From the NCBI RefSeq assembly GCF_947492405.1, contig NZ_CANLMP010000002.1, positions 930,001-994,000 on the forward strand: a stretch of 64,000 bases of DNA, in the 5' to 3' direction. This document shows positions 23,719-35,065 of this stretch, piece by piece (the first letter of the stretch is position 1; the number at the start of each line of letters is the position of its first letter). Source of the stretch: an uncultured Aquimarina sp. GTDB lineage: Bacteria > Bacteroidota > Bacteroidia > Flavobacteriales > Flavobacteriaceae. The position numbers were made by a program, and so were the translations under genes. The notes beneath the pieces were generated by a model that did no database searches, was not told the origin of the DNA, and worked only from the letters and a program-made list of their open reading frames with translations.

Positions 23719-26139
23719 CTACAAAGAATATTTAAGTGATAGAATGAAATTTCTCCCAGCACCTGCTATACCAGAAGAATAAGGTCGATAACGCTGATCC
23801 GTAATATTCTCCATAGTCAACGTTGCTTGTAAACTTTTAGTAAACTGATATCTTGATCGTATATTAAGTGTATACCAAGAAGGAGAATATGGATTTCCAT
23901 TTTCGTCGAGCGCATATAAAAAGTCGTTATTTTGCTGTGATGGTGCTAATTCTTCAAAATCAAATTGACCATTATATATTGCCGAGAAATCAATCATCCA
24001 CTTATCTTTAGTATAGGTAAGATTCGTACTTCCGAATTGAGGAGCTACGTGTCTTGATGGTGCAATGGAACCATCATCTAGCTCTTCTTCTCCACCAGTA
24101 AATGTATATTTTGAAGAAAGATTAAAGTTTTTTATAAAATCATAACTAATACCAGCTTCGAAACCATAGACTTGCGCATTTGCCGCATTCTGAATTGCCT
24201 GAACACCCAACTCTTCTTGATCCTCTCCCTCACCTACTGTAACAGTAGGACTACCATTAAACAAAAAATCCCTTCGAACTAGTGCATTATCCAATTGCGT
24301 ATAATACGTAGCTAGATCCATTTTAAAATTTTCACCCAGATTTACAGTTAAACCAATTTCACCATTATATGCGTATTCTGGTTCCAAATCTGGATTAGGC
24401 ACCACGATAGAGCCTTCTTCAGAATCAAAGATTTTACCCACATCATCAATATTGGGCGCTCTAAATGCTGTTGAAAAATTGAATTTCCATTGTAGAATAT
24501 CATTTGGCAGCCAACTAATTCCAGCAGTTCCTGTAAAGGCTTCTGTATCTAAATTAGCTTCTGTAAATGGAAAATCAAAAAATGCATCATCAAATTCTGA
24601 ATATAAAATAATTCTGTTATAACGAATACCTCCTTGAAATCTTAATTTCTCACTTAATTTACTTTTTAAACTAGCATATGCCGCTATAGATTGCCAAGTA
24701 GATCCATCAGGGTATCTCGATTGTGCTGCAGTGACATCATTAGTAACAATATTTAATGCTGAACCTTCTGAATACACTTGATTTATAATATATTCTAAAC
24801 CATAATATACAGATGTCTTATCATCAAACTTTTTTTCAAAATCAATATTCGCCGAATACGCATCTACATCTTCTTTTGTTCTAGACAATATATCACTTCC
24901 AAAATCACGATCGTTTCTACTTTCTTGAAAATTTTGATATGCTGCTGTGAATTTCGCTTTATCGTATAATCGATTTTTCCATTTATTGGTTAATTGAAGA
25001 TTTCCCATTAACCATTTTTGAGGACCATAATACCATTCTGCAGATCTCAAATTTCCGTCTCTACGACGAATCAAACGATCATATCTAGGGTAATCTGATG
25101 TTTTTGTATAGATGAAACCCGCATTGATGTCCCATCTTTCATTAGGAATAAAATGTACTTTTTGCAAGAAATTTATTTGATCATATCCTGTGAACACCTG
25201 AGTTTCTGGGTCATCATTTTCTATAACAGTGTCTACGCCATCAATAGTCTCTATGTATTCATTTCGCAAATAATCATCTGGACCATGACTTCCCATCTTA
25301 AGATCGTCAAAATCCGTATAACTCACACTTGTTAAAAACGCCCATTTTTCTAAACCGATATTAAAATCAATATGACCCGTTTTCTCATTACTTGCACTGG
25401 CATATCTCATTATTGCGTTACCACTCAACTTATTTTTACCACGTATCGCTATCTTTGGTTGAGCTGTATAAAAATTCATTACACCTCCTACAGCATCACT
25501 TCCATACACTACAGATCCAGGGCCTAGTATTACCTCTGTTCTGTCTATAGTAAAAGGATCCACAGATATTACGTTTTGTACGTTTCCACCTCTAAAAATT
25601 GCATTATTCATACGTACTCCATCTACAGTAAGCAATAATCTATTTGTAGAAAATCCACGAATTATTGGACTTCCTCCTCCTAATTGACTTTTTTGTATAA
25701 ATACTTGACCGCTACTTTGTAAAAGATCTGCAGAAGTTTGTGGTGTAGAAAAAGCAATCTCATCAGAAGTTATGCTAACAATCTTTTGGGTCACATCTTT
25801 TTTATCCTGTTCCCATTTTGATACAGAAATAACAACTTCGGATAATTGGTTTTCATCTACTTCAAGATATACTGTATTAGAAGATGCTGTAATTTGAGAT
25901 TTAGTAGCTGTAGCAGTAATATGAGAAATATGAACAAAATATAGTGTTTCAGTTTCAGAAAAAACTGAAATATCCGCTATTCCATCAAAATCCGTTAGGG
26001 CTGTTTTCGATTTCGTTTTATTATGAATTGTAACACTAGGAATCGGCTGATTATTTGATCTACTTAGCACCGTGATACTTTGAGCAGCATTATCTGTGAT
26101 AAAAAATAAAGTGAATACAACAACTAAAAATAAGCGCAT
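23719..26139 (-). CDS. TonB-dependent receptor
   Basis: An 806-residue outer-membrane receptor: signal peptide (1-19), a CarboxypepD_reg-like N-terminal domain (~20-105), a plug (~110-230, with VFIQKSQLGGGSPIIRGF) and a 22-strand barrel ending ILSLKYSL. The plug and the RGFSTNRLLLTVDGVRMNN segment resemble vitamin B12/haem or siderophore receptors of the BtuB/CirA group, but the ligand cannot be told. It follows recO and precedes a HAD gene in the same reading direction. Confidence 0.93.
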   Translation of the reverse strand: MRLFLVVVFTLFFITDNAAQSITVLSRSNNQPIPSVTIHNKTKSKTALTDFDGIADISVFSETETLYFVHISHITATATKSQITASSNTVYLEVDENQLSEVVISVSKWEQDKKDVTQKIVSITSDEIAFSTPQTSADLLQSSGQVFIQKSQLGGGSPIIRGFSTNRLLLTVDGVRMNNAIFRGGNVQNVISVDPFTIDRTEVILGPGSVVYGSDAVGGVMNFYTAQPKIAIRGKNKLSGNAIMRYASASNEKTGHIDFNIGLEKWAFLTSVSYTDFDDLKMGSHGPDDYLRNEYIETIDGVDTVIENDDPETQVFTGYDQINFLQKVHFIPNERWDINAGFIYTKTSDYPRYDRLIRRRDGNLRSAEWYYGPQKWLMGNLQLTNKWKNRLYDKAKFTAAYQNFQESRNDRDFGSDILSRTKEDVDAYSANIDFEKKFDDKTSVYYGLEYIINQVYSEGSALNIVTNDVTAAQSRYPDGSTWQSIAAYASLKSKLSEKLRFQGGIRYNRIILYSEFDDAFFDFPFTEANLDTEAFTGTAGISWLPNDILQWKFNFSTAFRAPNIDDVGKIFDSEEGSIVVPNPDLEPEYAYNGEIGLTVNLGENFKMDLATYYTQLDNALVRRDFLFNGSPTVTVGEGEDQEELGVQAIQNAANAQVYGFEAGISYDFIKNFNLSSKYTFTGGEEELDDGSIAPSRHVAPQFGSTNLTYTKDKWMIDFSAIYNGQFDFEELAPSQQNNDFLYALDENGNPYSPSWYTLNIRSRYQFTKSLQATLTMENITDQRYRPYSSGIAGAGRNFILSLKYSL

Positions 26140-26142
26140 TAC

Positions 26143-26862
26143 TTAACTAAAAATTTCATTCAAAATAGAAAGCGACTTCGGTTTTTTAAAACCGTGCAAA
26201 TGTAGCTCAAAATATACTAATAACATGCTAAGAATTTCATTTCTTGCCATTCTAGACATTTTAATACTCATACTTTCTTCAAATGTCGTGCCTAAAAACT
26301 TCTTCAGGATCAAAACACTATTTCCTTCTATACAATACACATTTGAACTGTTGTATTGAAAACAACCATCCTGCATATTAAAGATAGGCAAAGAGATATC
26401 TGATACATCAGGATAAAAACCTAAATACTGCGTAAGTTTTATCAAAAATGAAATATGAAAATTCCCAATATTATCATGAGAATCTAACCACAAAAATGTT
26501 GTTTCTAAATAATGAAAAAGTTCTTCGTTTACTTCTTCTTCGTGAATTGTATTTTTTAATATTTCTGAAAGAAAAAACACTAATGAACTTTTAACAAAAT
26601 CTGTATGCAGCGATTGATATGGAATTAGAATTTTAGCTTCCTTAATTCTTTCTAATGTACCTTTATCTTTATGATTAGCTTCAATCTCTAAGAGTGTCAA
26701 AGGTTGAAATAAAGATGATCTTATTTTTCCTCGTTTTGATTTTAATATACCTTTTAATAGATATGAACGTAATCCGCTGGTTTTTGTTAACAAAGAGACT
26801 ATTAAATCACTTTCTCCATAACGTAAAGAGTGAATTACTATAGCCGAAGTTTGCACAATCAT
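26143..26862 (-). CDS. recO: DNA repair protein RecO
   Basis: A 239-residue protein that opens with the RecO OB-fold pattern MIVQTSAIVIHSLRYGESDL and GLRSYLLKG, followed by the helical C-terminal half. It has no recognisable zinc-binding Cys set, as in many Bacteroidetes homologues. RecO works with RecR to load RecA at gaps. Its ATG shares a base with the stop of the PorZ-like gene, so the two are coupled; recO next to porZ is a usual Flavobacteria order. Confidence 0.92.
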   Translation of the reverse strand: MIVQTSAIVIHSLRYGESDLIVSLLTKTSGLRSYLLKGILKSKRGKIRSSLFQPLTLLEIEANHKDKGTLERIKEAKILIPYQSLHTDFVKSSLVFFLSEILKNTIHEEEVNEELFHYLETTFLWLDSHDNIGNFHISFLIKLTQYLGFYPDVSDISLPIFNMQDGCFQYNSSNVYCIEGNSVLILKKFLGTTFEESMSIKMSRMARNEILSMLLVYFELHLHGFKKPKSLSILNEIFS

Positions 26863-29129
26863 TATCTAACAATCAAAAGCTTAGAAACAGTGGTTTCGCC
26901 CTGATCTTCTCCGGTAACTAAAATAAGATAAACTCCAGAAGCGACTTTATGTCTTCCAAAGGCTGTAGTATCCCATTGAATACTTCCTCCTTCGCTAATT
27001 TCTTCATACACTAAATTACCTTCGATATCTGTAATCTTAACATTTGCTCTGCTTGTTAATCCCTTTATGGTAACTCGCCCATTAAATCCCGGCCTTACGG
27101 GATTAGGAAATGCTGCTACGTTATCTAGATTACTTTCAGGTCCTGTTGCTGTTCCTTTAAATTCAAGCAACCCTAGTTCAGTTGCAAAATAAACGGATCC
27201 AGTGGAATCATCTACAGAAATGTCTCTAACATTATTTGTAGGTAAGGGAGAATTATCTTGTGTGAAATGTGCTAGGGTTTCCTGACCATCTGAAGAGAAA
27301 TAAAACACACCTGATGATGCTGTTGCTACCCACTTGTTATTAGATCCATCTGCTTCAATATCTGTGATTGTTTGATCAAATAAAAGTTCTTGAGGAACAC
27401 CTTCTTCATCCAATATAATAACCTGACTAGCTCTTGGATTATTTTGTTGGAACGCTCCAGAAGTATTAAATAGTACTCTAATTCCTCTAAAAGTACCTAT
27501 CCATAGCTGATTATTTCGATCCATTTCTAAAGCCAAAACATAATTACTAGGCAAATTAGAAGCTTCTGCTTCTCCCAACAACTGAATTAGATCTCCAGTA
27601 CTAGAATTATAACCTATGACTCCAGAATTCCAACCTCCCAAAAACAAATTTCCTTCTCTATCAATTACCGTATCAGAAAAACCAAGATTATCTCCGGGAT
27701 TCGGTATAAATTCACTTAAATCTACATTTAAAATTTGTGATGAGCTTGGTGAAAATCTTCTTAAACCGTTATCAATTCTGGAATTATTAATCCACAAATT
27801 TCCTTCATTATCGAATACCGAACCATTTAACCTTAGAGCATCCCCAAAATCGCTATTAGTCTCATTATACAATTCAGTGACAACGTTGTTATTTACCTCT
27901 AATAAACCATCCTCATAACTACTAATAAAAACCTGATCTTCATTATTAGGGTTTATGGTGATATGAGATAAAGATGTCACTCCTAGCACCTCTTCTTTAG
28001 GAATATTAAACCATCCCCCTGATGTAAGTTTACTAATACCACACTGCTTAAGCGGTCCTAATCCAAATGGATTAAAATTCACATCATACCGACCAAAAAC
28101 TACCCATAAATTATCGTTTAAAGCTTCTAAACCAAAAGCAGAATTAAGTAATGGCCCCTCGGGAGTAACCGAAGTTTTTGCATTTAAGTTATTTAAATCA
28201 ATCTCTAACAACCCTCTAGTTCGAGTTCCAATGTATATATTATTATCAAAGGTTAGTGCAGAATTAAGTAAAAAAGTGTCTTCTGGAGTACTTACAACAG
28301 ATGCTATCTCTTGAAAATTAGAATCAACTACCAATGCATTATTAGATGTAACTACAGTTAAACCTTCTGAGCCAACAGATACATCTATAATATTTGCAGG
28401 AGCCGTAACAACAGTGGTTAACGTAGAGCCATCTAACCTACGAACAAGGTTATTATTTTCCCAAACAAGAATTTGATCGTTAAACAGTGTAATACCATTA
28501 TATCCTCCAGGAATCAAAGTAGTCCATTGGTTAAAATCTACTAGGTTCGGATTATTAACATCTGCTATCAATATACCGTTATCAGTAGTAGTTGCATATA
28601 TAGAATTGTCTGATACGGCTGTTCCTGTAATATTTATTTGCGATCCTGCCGGGCCAACAAAAAAAGTATCTCCAAATTCAATTCTTTCTAAATTAAACTC
28701 TACAATTCCAAACTCTGTAGAAATTAATAATTTATCCTGATCCTCGAAAAAATGATTAATTCTTTTTTGTACTGGAGGAATTGTTGGTTTTTCTAAAATA
28801 TCAATAAAGGTTCTCACCTCATCATCTATGATTAATTCCAATAATCCATTTTCATAACCAATAGCCGTAATATCATATATAGAACTGTGATAAATGGTAG
28901 AAATAACTTCTCCAGACAAACCATTTACGGTCGTAAAAGTTTCTGAAGTTCTAGTATCTGTATCATAAATAAAAACAGCGTTCTCAGAAGCCACATAAAC
29001 TTTATTGTCGATAGCATATGTATCTTTAATCTGAAAATAGGAATAATGCCCAGTCCATTGATTACTGAAATCTTGAGCAAAAAGACATAATGGAAAAATT
29101 AGGAGTATTAATTGTCTGAAATATTGCAT
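26862..29129 (-). CDS. porZ: PorZ-like T9SS beta-propeller protein
   Basis: A 755-residue secreted protein with a signal peptide (1-18), two beta-propeller-type repeat regions built of blades with DNxIYxxTxxxG patterns, and a C-terminal T9SS type A sorting domain (~675-755, closing SGVYLILVTGEDQ... KLLIVR). The start, QWTGHYSYFQIKDTYAIDN, fits the PorZ N-terminal propeller. PorZ is a surface component of the T9SS attachment complex in Porphyromonas gingivalis that handles the A-LPS anchor. The recO neighbourhood supports the call. A generic two-component-propeller protein is the alternative. Confidence 0.72.
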   Translation of the reverse strand: MQYFRQLILLIFPLCLFAQDFSNQWTGHYSYFQIKDTYAIDNKVYVASENAVFIYDTDTRTSETFTTVNGLSGEVISTIYHSSIYDITAIGYENGLLELIIDDEVRTFIDILEKPTIPPVQKRINHFFEDQDKLLISTEFGIVEFNLERIEFGDTFFVGPAGSQINITGTAVSDNSIYATTTDNGILIADVNNPNLVDFNQWTTLIPGGYNGITLFNDQILVWENNNLVRRLDGSTLTTVVTAPANIIDVSVGSEGLTVVTSNNALVVDSNFQEIASVVSTPEDTFLLNSALTFDNNIYIGTRTRGLLEIDLNNLNAKTSVTPEGPLLNSAFGLEALNDNLWVVFGRYDVNFNPFGLGPLKQCGISKLTSGGWFNIPKEEVLGVTSLSHITINPNNEDQVFISSYEDGLLEVNNNVVTELYNETNSDFGDALRLNGSVFDNEGNLWINNSRIDNGLRRFSPSSSQILNVDLSEFIPNPGDNLGFSDTVIDREGNLFLGGWNSGVIGYNSSTGDLIQLLGEAEASNLPSNYVLALEMDRNNQLWIGTFRGIRVLFNTSGAFQQNNPRASQVIILDEEGVPQELLFDQTITDIEADGSNNKWVATASSGVFYFSSDGQETLAHFTQDNSPLPTNNVRDISVDDSTGSVYFATELGLLEFKGTATGPESNLDNVAAFPNPVRPGFNGRVTIKGLTSRANVKITDIEGNLVYEEISEGGSIQWDTTAFGRHKVASGVYLILVTGEDQGETTVSKLLIVR

Positions 29130-29195
29130 AATTTATGAGTGATATTAACCTGCCTTGATAACACGCTAAAATACTAAATATTGCTTTCAAATAAT

Positions 29196-29230
29196 GAAAA
29201 AAGCCGTTCTAATCTAGTAAGAACGGCTTT
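29196..29230 (-). terminator. terminator of the glutamate dehydrogenase gene
   Basis: A 10-base stem (29201-29210 with 29220-29229) with a 9-base loop is followed on the minus strand by TTTTTT, 23 bases after the gdhA stop. It separates gdhA from the porZ-recO transcript. Confidence 0.9.
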
Positions 29231-29252
29231 GATAATAAATACGTATTATTAT

Positions 29253-30599
<1,347 letters not shown>

Positions 30600-30699
30600 T
30601 TAATAGGATTAAAAGATTCTTGTTTAAAGGTTAATTCAACGTGTCAAATATATGTTATTCTCAAAAAAATACATCTATTTTTTTGAATTTAATAATGTT

Positions 30700-31839
30700 T
30701 TATTCAATCGCTTGTTCTAGATCCGAGATTAAGTCATCTACATCTTCTATCCCAACACTTAATCTGATCAAAGCATCAACTACTCCCGTTTTCTCACGTT
30801 CTTCTTTTGGAATTGATGCATGTGTCATACTTGCTGGATGTCCTGCTAAACTTTCTACACCTCCAAGTGATTCTGCCAAAGTAAAAATCTTTAAGTTTTC
30901 TACTATTTTAATCGCTTCATCATAATTACTACCTTTAGGAACAAAAGATATCATACCTCCATACCCATCCATTTGTTCTTTAGCAATATTGTGATTAGGA
31001 TGCTCTTCAAATCCAGGCCAATATACTTTTTCAATTTTAGGATGATTTTTAAGGTATTTAGCAATTGCCTCGCCATTTTCGCAATGACGTTGCATACGGA
31101 TGTGTAATGTTTTAATTCCCCTAAGTGCTAAAAAACTATCCTGAGGTCCGCAAACGGCTCCACTTGCATTCTGAATAAAATACAAACGTTTCGCAACCTC
31201 ATCATCTCTAACAATTAAAGCTCCCATTACCAAATCACTATGCCCTCCTATATATTTTGTAGCACTATGCATTACAATATCAGCACCAAGATCTAAAGGC
31301 CTTTGTAGGTATGGTGTCGCAAATGTATTATCAACAGCCAATAAAATATTATGTTTTTGTGACACCTTAGCGATTGCTTTGATATCGATAATATTCATCA
31401 TTGGATTCGTAGGTGTTTCTACCCAGATCAATTTGGTGTTTTTATTTATATACGCTTCAACCTTATTGGCATTGTCCATTCCAATGAATTGAAATTTAAT
31501 TCCGAAATTTTCAAATATCTTAGTAAACAATCGATAAGTTCCTCCATATAAATCATTAGTAGAAACAACTTCATCTCCAGGTTTTAGCAACTTGATTACT
31601 GCATCGATAGCAGCCAATCCAGATCCAAACGCCAAACCATATTTTCCGTTTTCTATACTTGCCAAAGAATTTTCTAATGCTTTTCTAGTTGGATTATGTG
31701 TTCTACTGTATTCAAACCCTTTATGACCTCCTGGTGTTGTTTGGGCATAGGTAGAAGTTTGATATATCGGGGGCATTACTGCTCCATAAGCAAGATCAGG
31801 CTCTTGTCCTCCGTGTATTGTTTTAGTATTAAACTTCAA
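30700..31839 (-). CDS. metB: cystathionine gamma-synthase-like PLP enzyme
   Basis: A 379-residue transsulfuration enzyme of fold type I. The PLP lysine is K195 in HSATKYIGGHSD; EYSRTHNPTR (~43-52) and FGSGLAAIDA (~71-80) are standard family motifs, and LAESLGGVESLAGHPASMTH contains the C-terminal SLGG motif. The family includes cystathionine gamma-synthase, beta-lyase and gamma-lyase, which sequence alone does not fully separate; the synthase call follows the usual Bacteroidetes assignment. Cytoplasmic, methionine or cysteine metabolism. No SAM riboswitch was recognised upstream. Confidence 0.85.
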   Translation of the reverse strand: MKFNTKTIHGGQEPDLAYGAVMPPIYQTSTYAQTTPGGHKGFEYSRTHNPTRKALENSLASIENGKYGLAFGSGLAAIDAVIKLLKPGDEVVSTNDLYGGTYRLFTKIFENFGIKFQFIGMDNANKVEAYINKNTKLIWVETPTNPMMNIIDIKAIAKVSQKHNILLAVDNTFATPYLQRPLDLGADIVMHSATKYIGGHSDLVMGALIVRDDEVAKRLYFIQNASGAVCGPQDSFLALRGIKTLHIRMQRHCENGEAIAKYLKNHPKIEKVYWPGFEEHPNHNIAKEQMDGYGGMISFVPKGSNYDEAIKIVENLKIFTLAESLGGVESLAGHPASMTHASIPKEEREKTGVVDALIRLSVGIEDVDDLISDLEQAIE

Positions 31840-31920
31840 TACTTTAAATTTTTACAATAATTCTTAATTTTTTGACATTCCTTTAGTCAACTCTAATATT
31901 TTCGAACAGAAAAAATTAAC

Positions 31921-31951
31921 TTGTTCATTTTTATGTTAAAAAACTGAACAA
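31921..31951. promoter_or_regulatory. inverted repeat between divergent genes
   Basis: Seven-base arms TTGTTCA / TGAACAA with a 17-base AT-rich spacer lie between the metB-like gene and the divergent lipoprotein gene. It could be an operator for either gene; no known regulator site is matched. Confidence 0.3.
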
Positions 31952-32001
31952 ATGTATGATTTAATTCGTTCTAATCATATCTCAATGAATACCTTTAGTA
32001 G

Positions 32002-32781
32002 ATGATTAACACAAAACCTAACACCATACCTAGGATCCTTTTTTTTCTAGTAATTATAGTATGTTTTAATAGCTGTGACACCAACGAATCTTTGATCTTT
32101 AGGAAGAGAACAATAGCCATTGATGATTTTTTTGATTGTCAAACTACCAATTGTGTAATTACAGAAATTCTTCTGGTAGAATCTATTACCGAAAGTAAAG
32201 TATCAAAAAGCATCAATCGAGTAATTGAAAAAGCTGCTTGTGGTGTTTTAAATTTTGAAGACGATGCTTCTTTGGACACAATAGAGAAAGCTCTTCAAAA
32301 TTTTAATACTTCTTATCAAGAAATATTAAAAGAGTTTCCCGAAGAAATCATTCCATATGAAGCTAGTATATATTCTGATGTTAGCTTTCAGAATTCAGAT
32401 ATACTCTCTATAGTTATAGATTCGTACTTATTTACAGGTGGTGCACACGGAAGCGGCAATACTAGATACTTAAACATGGACCTAAAAACCGGTAAACTCA
32501 TTGAAAACAAAAAATTACTAAATAATTACGATGAATTTTCAAGTTTCGCTGAGAAAGCATTTAGAAAAACTTATGAAATACCTGAAGATGCATCTATAAA
32601 TAGTACTGGTTTCTTTTTTGAAAACGAGACTTTTATTCTTCCTACTAACATTGGAATAACCGATGATCATCTCATCCTATGGTATAATCAGTATGAGATT
32701 GCTTCATACGCTGAAGGACCCATAGAACTAAAATTTAACAAAAAAGAAGTTTCGAATTTTTTCTCCGTAGATATTTTATAA
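32002..32781 (+). CDS. DUF3298/RsiV-like lipoprotein
   Basis: A 259-residue lipoprotein: hydrophobic start with lipobox CFNSC (C25) and a mature part matching the DUF4163 plus DUF3298 pair found in PdaC and RsiV proteins (YEASIYSDVSFQNSDILSIVIDSYLFTGGAHG, then TRYLNMDLKTGKLI). In Bacillus these domains bind muramyl peptides or lysozyme; in Bacteroidetes the role is unknown. Convergent with the DinB gene, overlapping by six bases. Confidence 0.83.
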   Translation: MINTKPNTIPRILFFLVIIVCFNSCDTNESLIFRKRTIAIDDFFDCQTTNCVITEILLVESITESKVSKSINRVIEKAACGVLNFEDDASLDTIEKALQNFNTSYQEILKEFPEEIIPYEASIYSDVSFQNSDILSIVIDSYLFTGGAHGSGNTRYLNMDLKTGKLIENKKLLNNYDEFSSFAEKAFRKTYEIPEDASINSTGFFFENETFILPTNIGITDDHLILWYNQYEIASYAEGPIELKFNKKEVSNFFSVDIL

Positions 32782-33237
32782 TGATTTTTTAAGAGCTAAA
32801 ATATAACCAAGGTGGATTCCTTCATGAAAATTATTAAAGCTGATAGCGTCTTTCACAGATTTTAATACAAAACCGGTACTTGTTGGATACTCAGTATACT
32901 CTTTAAAAATATCAGCACTAATATCTTCTTCCGTTTTATCTAAGGTAGAAAACAATAATTCTCTAATTGTACTTACTTCTTCTTGCGAAACCGTTCGTTC
33001 TGTTTTGGTTCCCTTCTTATAAAGATTTACCAGTTCATCGTCAATAATTAGAGGCAACCCACTTAATTTATAAACAAGTAGTTGCTGTGTGACCACTACA
33101 TGAGCTATATTCCAAATCAAATTATTAGAAAATCCTTCAGGAACTCTATTAAGATCCTCTAACGAATAGTTATCCATAATTTTGAGCAATAATCTCCTAT
33201 TGGTTCTTGTAATTTCTAATAGATCTTTCATATTCAA
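32776..33237 (-). CDS. DinB-family protein
   Basis: A 153-residue four-helix-bundle protein of the DinB_2 type. The metal-binding histidines expected for the family are visible as H46 in WNIAHVV and in FNNFHEGIHLGYI near the end. The members bind Zn or Ni and include thiol transferases, but the activity here is unknown. Cytoplasmic. Confidence 0.82.
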   Translation of the reverse strand: MNMKDLLEITRTNRRLLLKIMDNYSLEDLNRVPEGFSNNLIWNIAHVVVTQQLLVYKLSGLPLIIDDELVNLYKKGTKTERTVSQEEVSTIRELLFSTLDKTEEDISADIFKEYTEYPTSTGFVLKSVKDAISFNNFHEGIHLGYILALKKSL

Positions 33238-33331
33238 CTAGTAAATGTTCTTAATTTTTAGCCAAAAATATGAGTTTTCATCGTGAAATGAATTTCCTTT
33301 GTGTTGATTTTGACATTTTAAATTACCATCT

Positions 33332-33685
33332 GTGAAAAAAATATATCATCTATCCACTTGTGATACTTGTAAACGAATTTTAAACGGGTTAAATCCTTCT
33401 TCAGATTTTGTTTTACAAGACATTAAAGCTGAATCAATTACATCTTATCAATTAGAAGAAATGAAAGCCATTTCTGGTACTTATGAATCTCTTTTCAGTA
33501 AAAGAGCCAGACTCTACAAGGAAAGAGATTTAAAAAACAAGACTCTTGCAGAAAACGATTACAAGAACTTAATACTAGAGCATTATACTTTCTTAAAGCG
33601 TCCTGTAATTCTGTATGAAAACCAAATATTTGTTGGAAATAGTAAAAAAGTCGTAGAAGCTGCAAATACAGCTATTAATGGATAA
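33332..33685 (+). CDS. ArsC/Spx-like protein
   Basis: A 117-residue thioredoxin-fold protein with a GTG start, C10 and C13 in the STCDTCKR motif, and the later LKRPVILYENQIFVGNS segment of the arsenate reductase/Spx family. The CxxC pair resembles Spx and YffB-type proteins; the arginine set of true ArsC is not evident, so arsenate reduction is not claimed. It overlaps the EamA gene by eight bases. Confidence 0.83.
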   Translation: MKKIYHLSTCDTCKRILNGLNPSSDFVLQDIKAESITSYQLEEMKAISGTYESLFSKRARLYKERDLKNKTLAENDYKNLILEHYTFLKRPVILYENQIFVGNSKKVVEAANTAING

Positions 33686-34574
33686 AAGAACGGTAGCATT
33701 ATTAGCCGCTTTTGGCGCCAGTTTGATTTATGCTATTAATCATACATTGGCAAAAGGAGTAATGCCTACTTATATAAAACCTTTTGGTTTTATTCTTCTT
33801 AGAGTTATTGGTGCAGCAGCTCTTTTTTGGCTTGCTTCTATCTGGGCTCCAAAACAAAAAATTGACCGGAGCGATTGGCTCAGAATCTTTGGATGCGCCA
33901 TTTTTGGTATGGTGATCAATATGTTGATGTTCTTTAAAGGTCTTCAACTCTCTACGCCAATAAATAGTTCTGTAATGATTACCATATCTCCTATTTTGGT
34001 ATTCGTTTTATCCGCTATTTTTTTAAGCGAAAAAATTACCTGGTTAAGAACCATCGGTATTTTACTTGGTTTTTCTGGCGCATTAGGACTTATTCTTTTT
34101 GGAGCAGAAGTGAGGCAAGATGCACCCAATATCCCTTTAGGAAATATACTTTTTATTATTAATGCTGCTTCTTATGCTATTTATCTGGTATTGGTAAAGC
34201 CATTAACAGCAAAATATCATTCTTTTACATTGATGAAATGGTTTTTCCTTATCGGTGTTATCATTAATTTCCCTATTACGATTTCAGAATTTAGTGAGGT
34301 ACAATGGACTATGCTGCCATATGATGTGATATGGAAAATGGTTTTTGTAGTAATAGGAACTACTTTCTTCACCTATTTATTGAATGTATTTGCGCTAAAA
34401 ACTTTGAAGGCTTCTACTATTGGTGCATTTATCTATCTACAACCCTTACTTGCGATTAGTTTTGCCATGGCAATGGGTGCTGATTCCTTAAACTTGGTTA
34501 AAATTATATCTGCTCTACTAGTATTCTTAGGCGTATATCTGGTAACTAAAAAACCGAAAAAAATTACTTCCTAA
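33678..34574 (+). CDS. EamA/DMT-family transporter
   Basis: A 298-residue membrane protein with ten predicted helices in two EamA halves (~5-140 and ~150-290). It contains the glycine-rich GFSGALGLILFGAE end of the first half and TIGAFIYLQPLLA near the end of the second, both characteristic. Members export amino acids or metabolites. Substrate unknown. Overlaps the preceding gene and ends four bases into the convergent thioesterase. Confidence 0.9.
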   Translation: MDKRTVALLAAFGASLIYAINHTLAKGVMPTYIKPFGFILLRVIGAAALFWLASIWAPKQKIDRSDWLRIFGCAIFGMVINMLMFFKGLQLSTPINSSVMITISPILVFVLSAIFLSEKITWLRTIGILLGFSGALGLILFGAEVRQDAPNIPLGNILFIINAASYAIYLVLVKPLTAKYHSFTLMKWFFLIGVIINFPITISEFSEVQWTMLPYDVIWKMVFVVIGTTFFTYLLNVFALKTLKASTIGAFIYLQPLLAISFAMAMGADSLNLVKIISALLVFLGVYLVTKKPKKITS

Positions 34575-35065
34575 ACATCAGCATCAGATAAATCTACAGA
34601 AGTTTTATCGTATTTCTTTGTATCCTTACTAGTTAAGATTCTAAAATCATTTGTCCGATCTATAGCCTCCATAAGTCCAAGCATTTCTTCAGGAAGAGGT
34701 ATTAGTTTTCTTATCTTTAAATCTAACCAGGCTCCCATCATTTCGTAATGAGCAAAGTTTCTACCTTTATAATCATAAAAATTTTGTCTGAATTCAAAAA
34801 ACTTTCCATCCTCGCTCATGCCAGATAATTCTAATGAAACCCTAATTGGTTTTCCATAAAAAACTTCTTTAAAATAATAGATATGTTCATAAAACACTAC
34901 CGGACCAATATTAAACTTCCCCAATGATCTTTGATCAAAACCTTTTTCTGATAAAAAATTTATACGTGTGTGAGCAGCATACTCTACATATGCTTTATTT
35001 GCCAAATGACGATTTGCATCAATATCATTCCATCTAATCTCAAATTCTTTTAAATACATATCCAT
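34571..35065 (-). CDS. acyl-CoA thioesterase (hotdog fold)
   Basis: A 164-residue hotdog protein of the 4HBT/YbgC type: an opening EIRWNDIDANRHLANKAYVE carrying the catalytic Asp of the WxDxD motif, and the conserved FYDYKGRNFAHYEMMGAWLDL strand. It hydrolyses acyl-CoA thioesters; chain preference is unknown. Cytoplasmic. Confidence 0.88.
   Translation of the reverse strand: MDMYLKEFEIRWNDIDANRHLANKAYVEYAAHTRINFLSEKGFDQRSLGKFNIGPVVFYEHIYYFKEVFYGKPIRVSLELSGMSEDGKFFEFRQNFYDYKGRNFAHYEMMGAWLDLKIRKLIPLPEEMLGLMEAIDRTNDFRILTSKDTKKYDKTSVDLSDADV

Noticed and set aside
31840-32001. SAM riboswitch upstream of the metB-like gene
   Set aside because: No conserved SAM-I or SAM-II core or pseudoknot pattern could be found; only a simple dyad is present.
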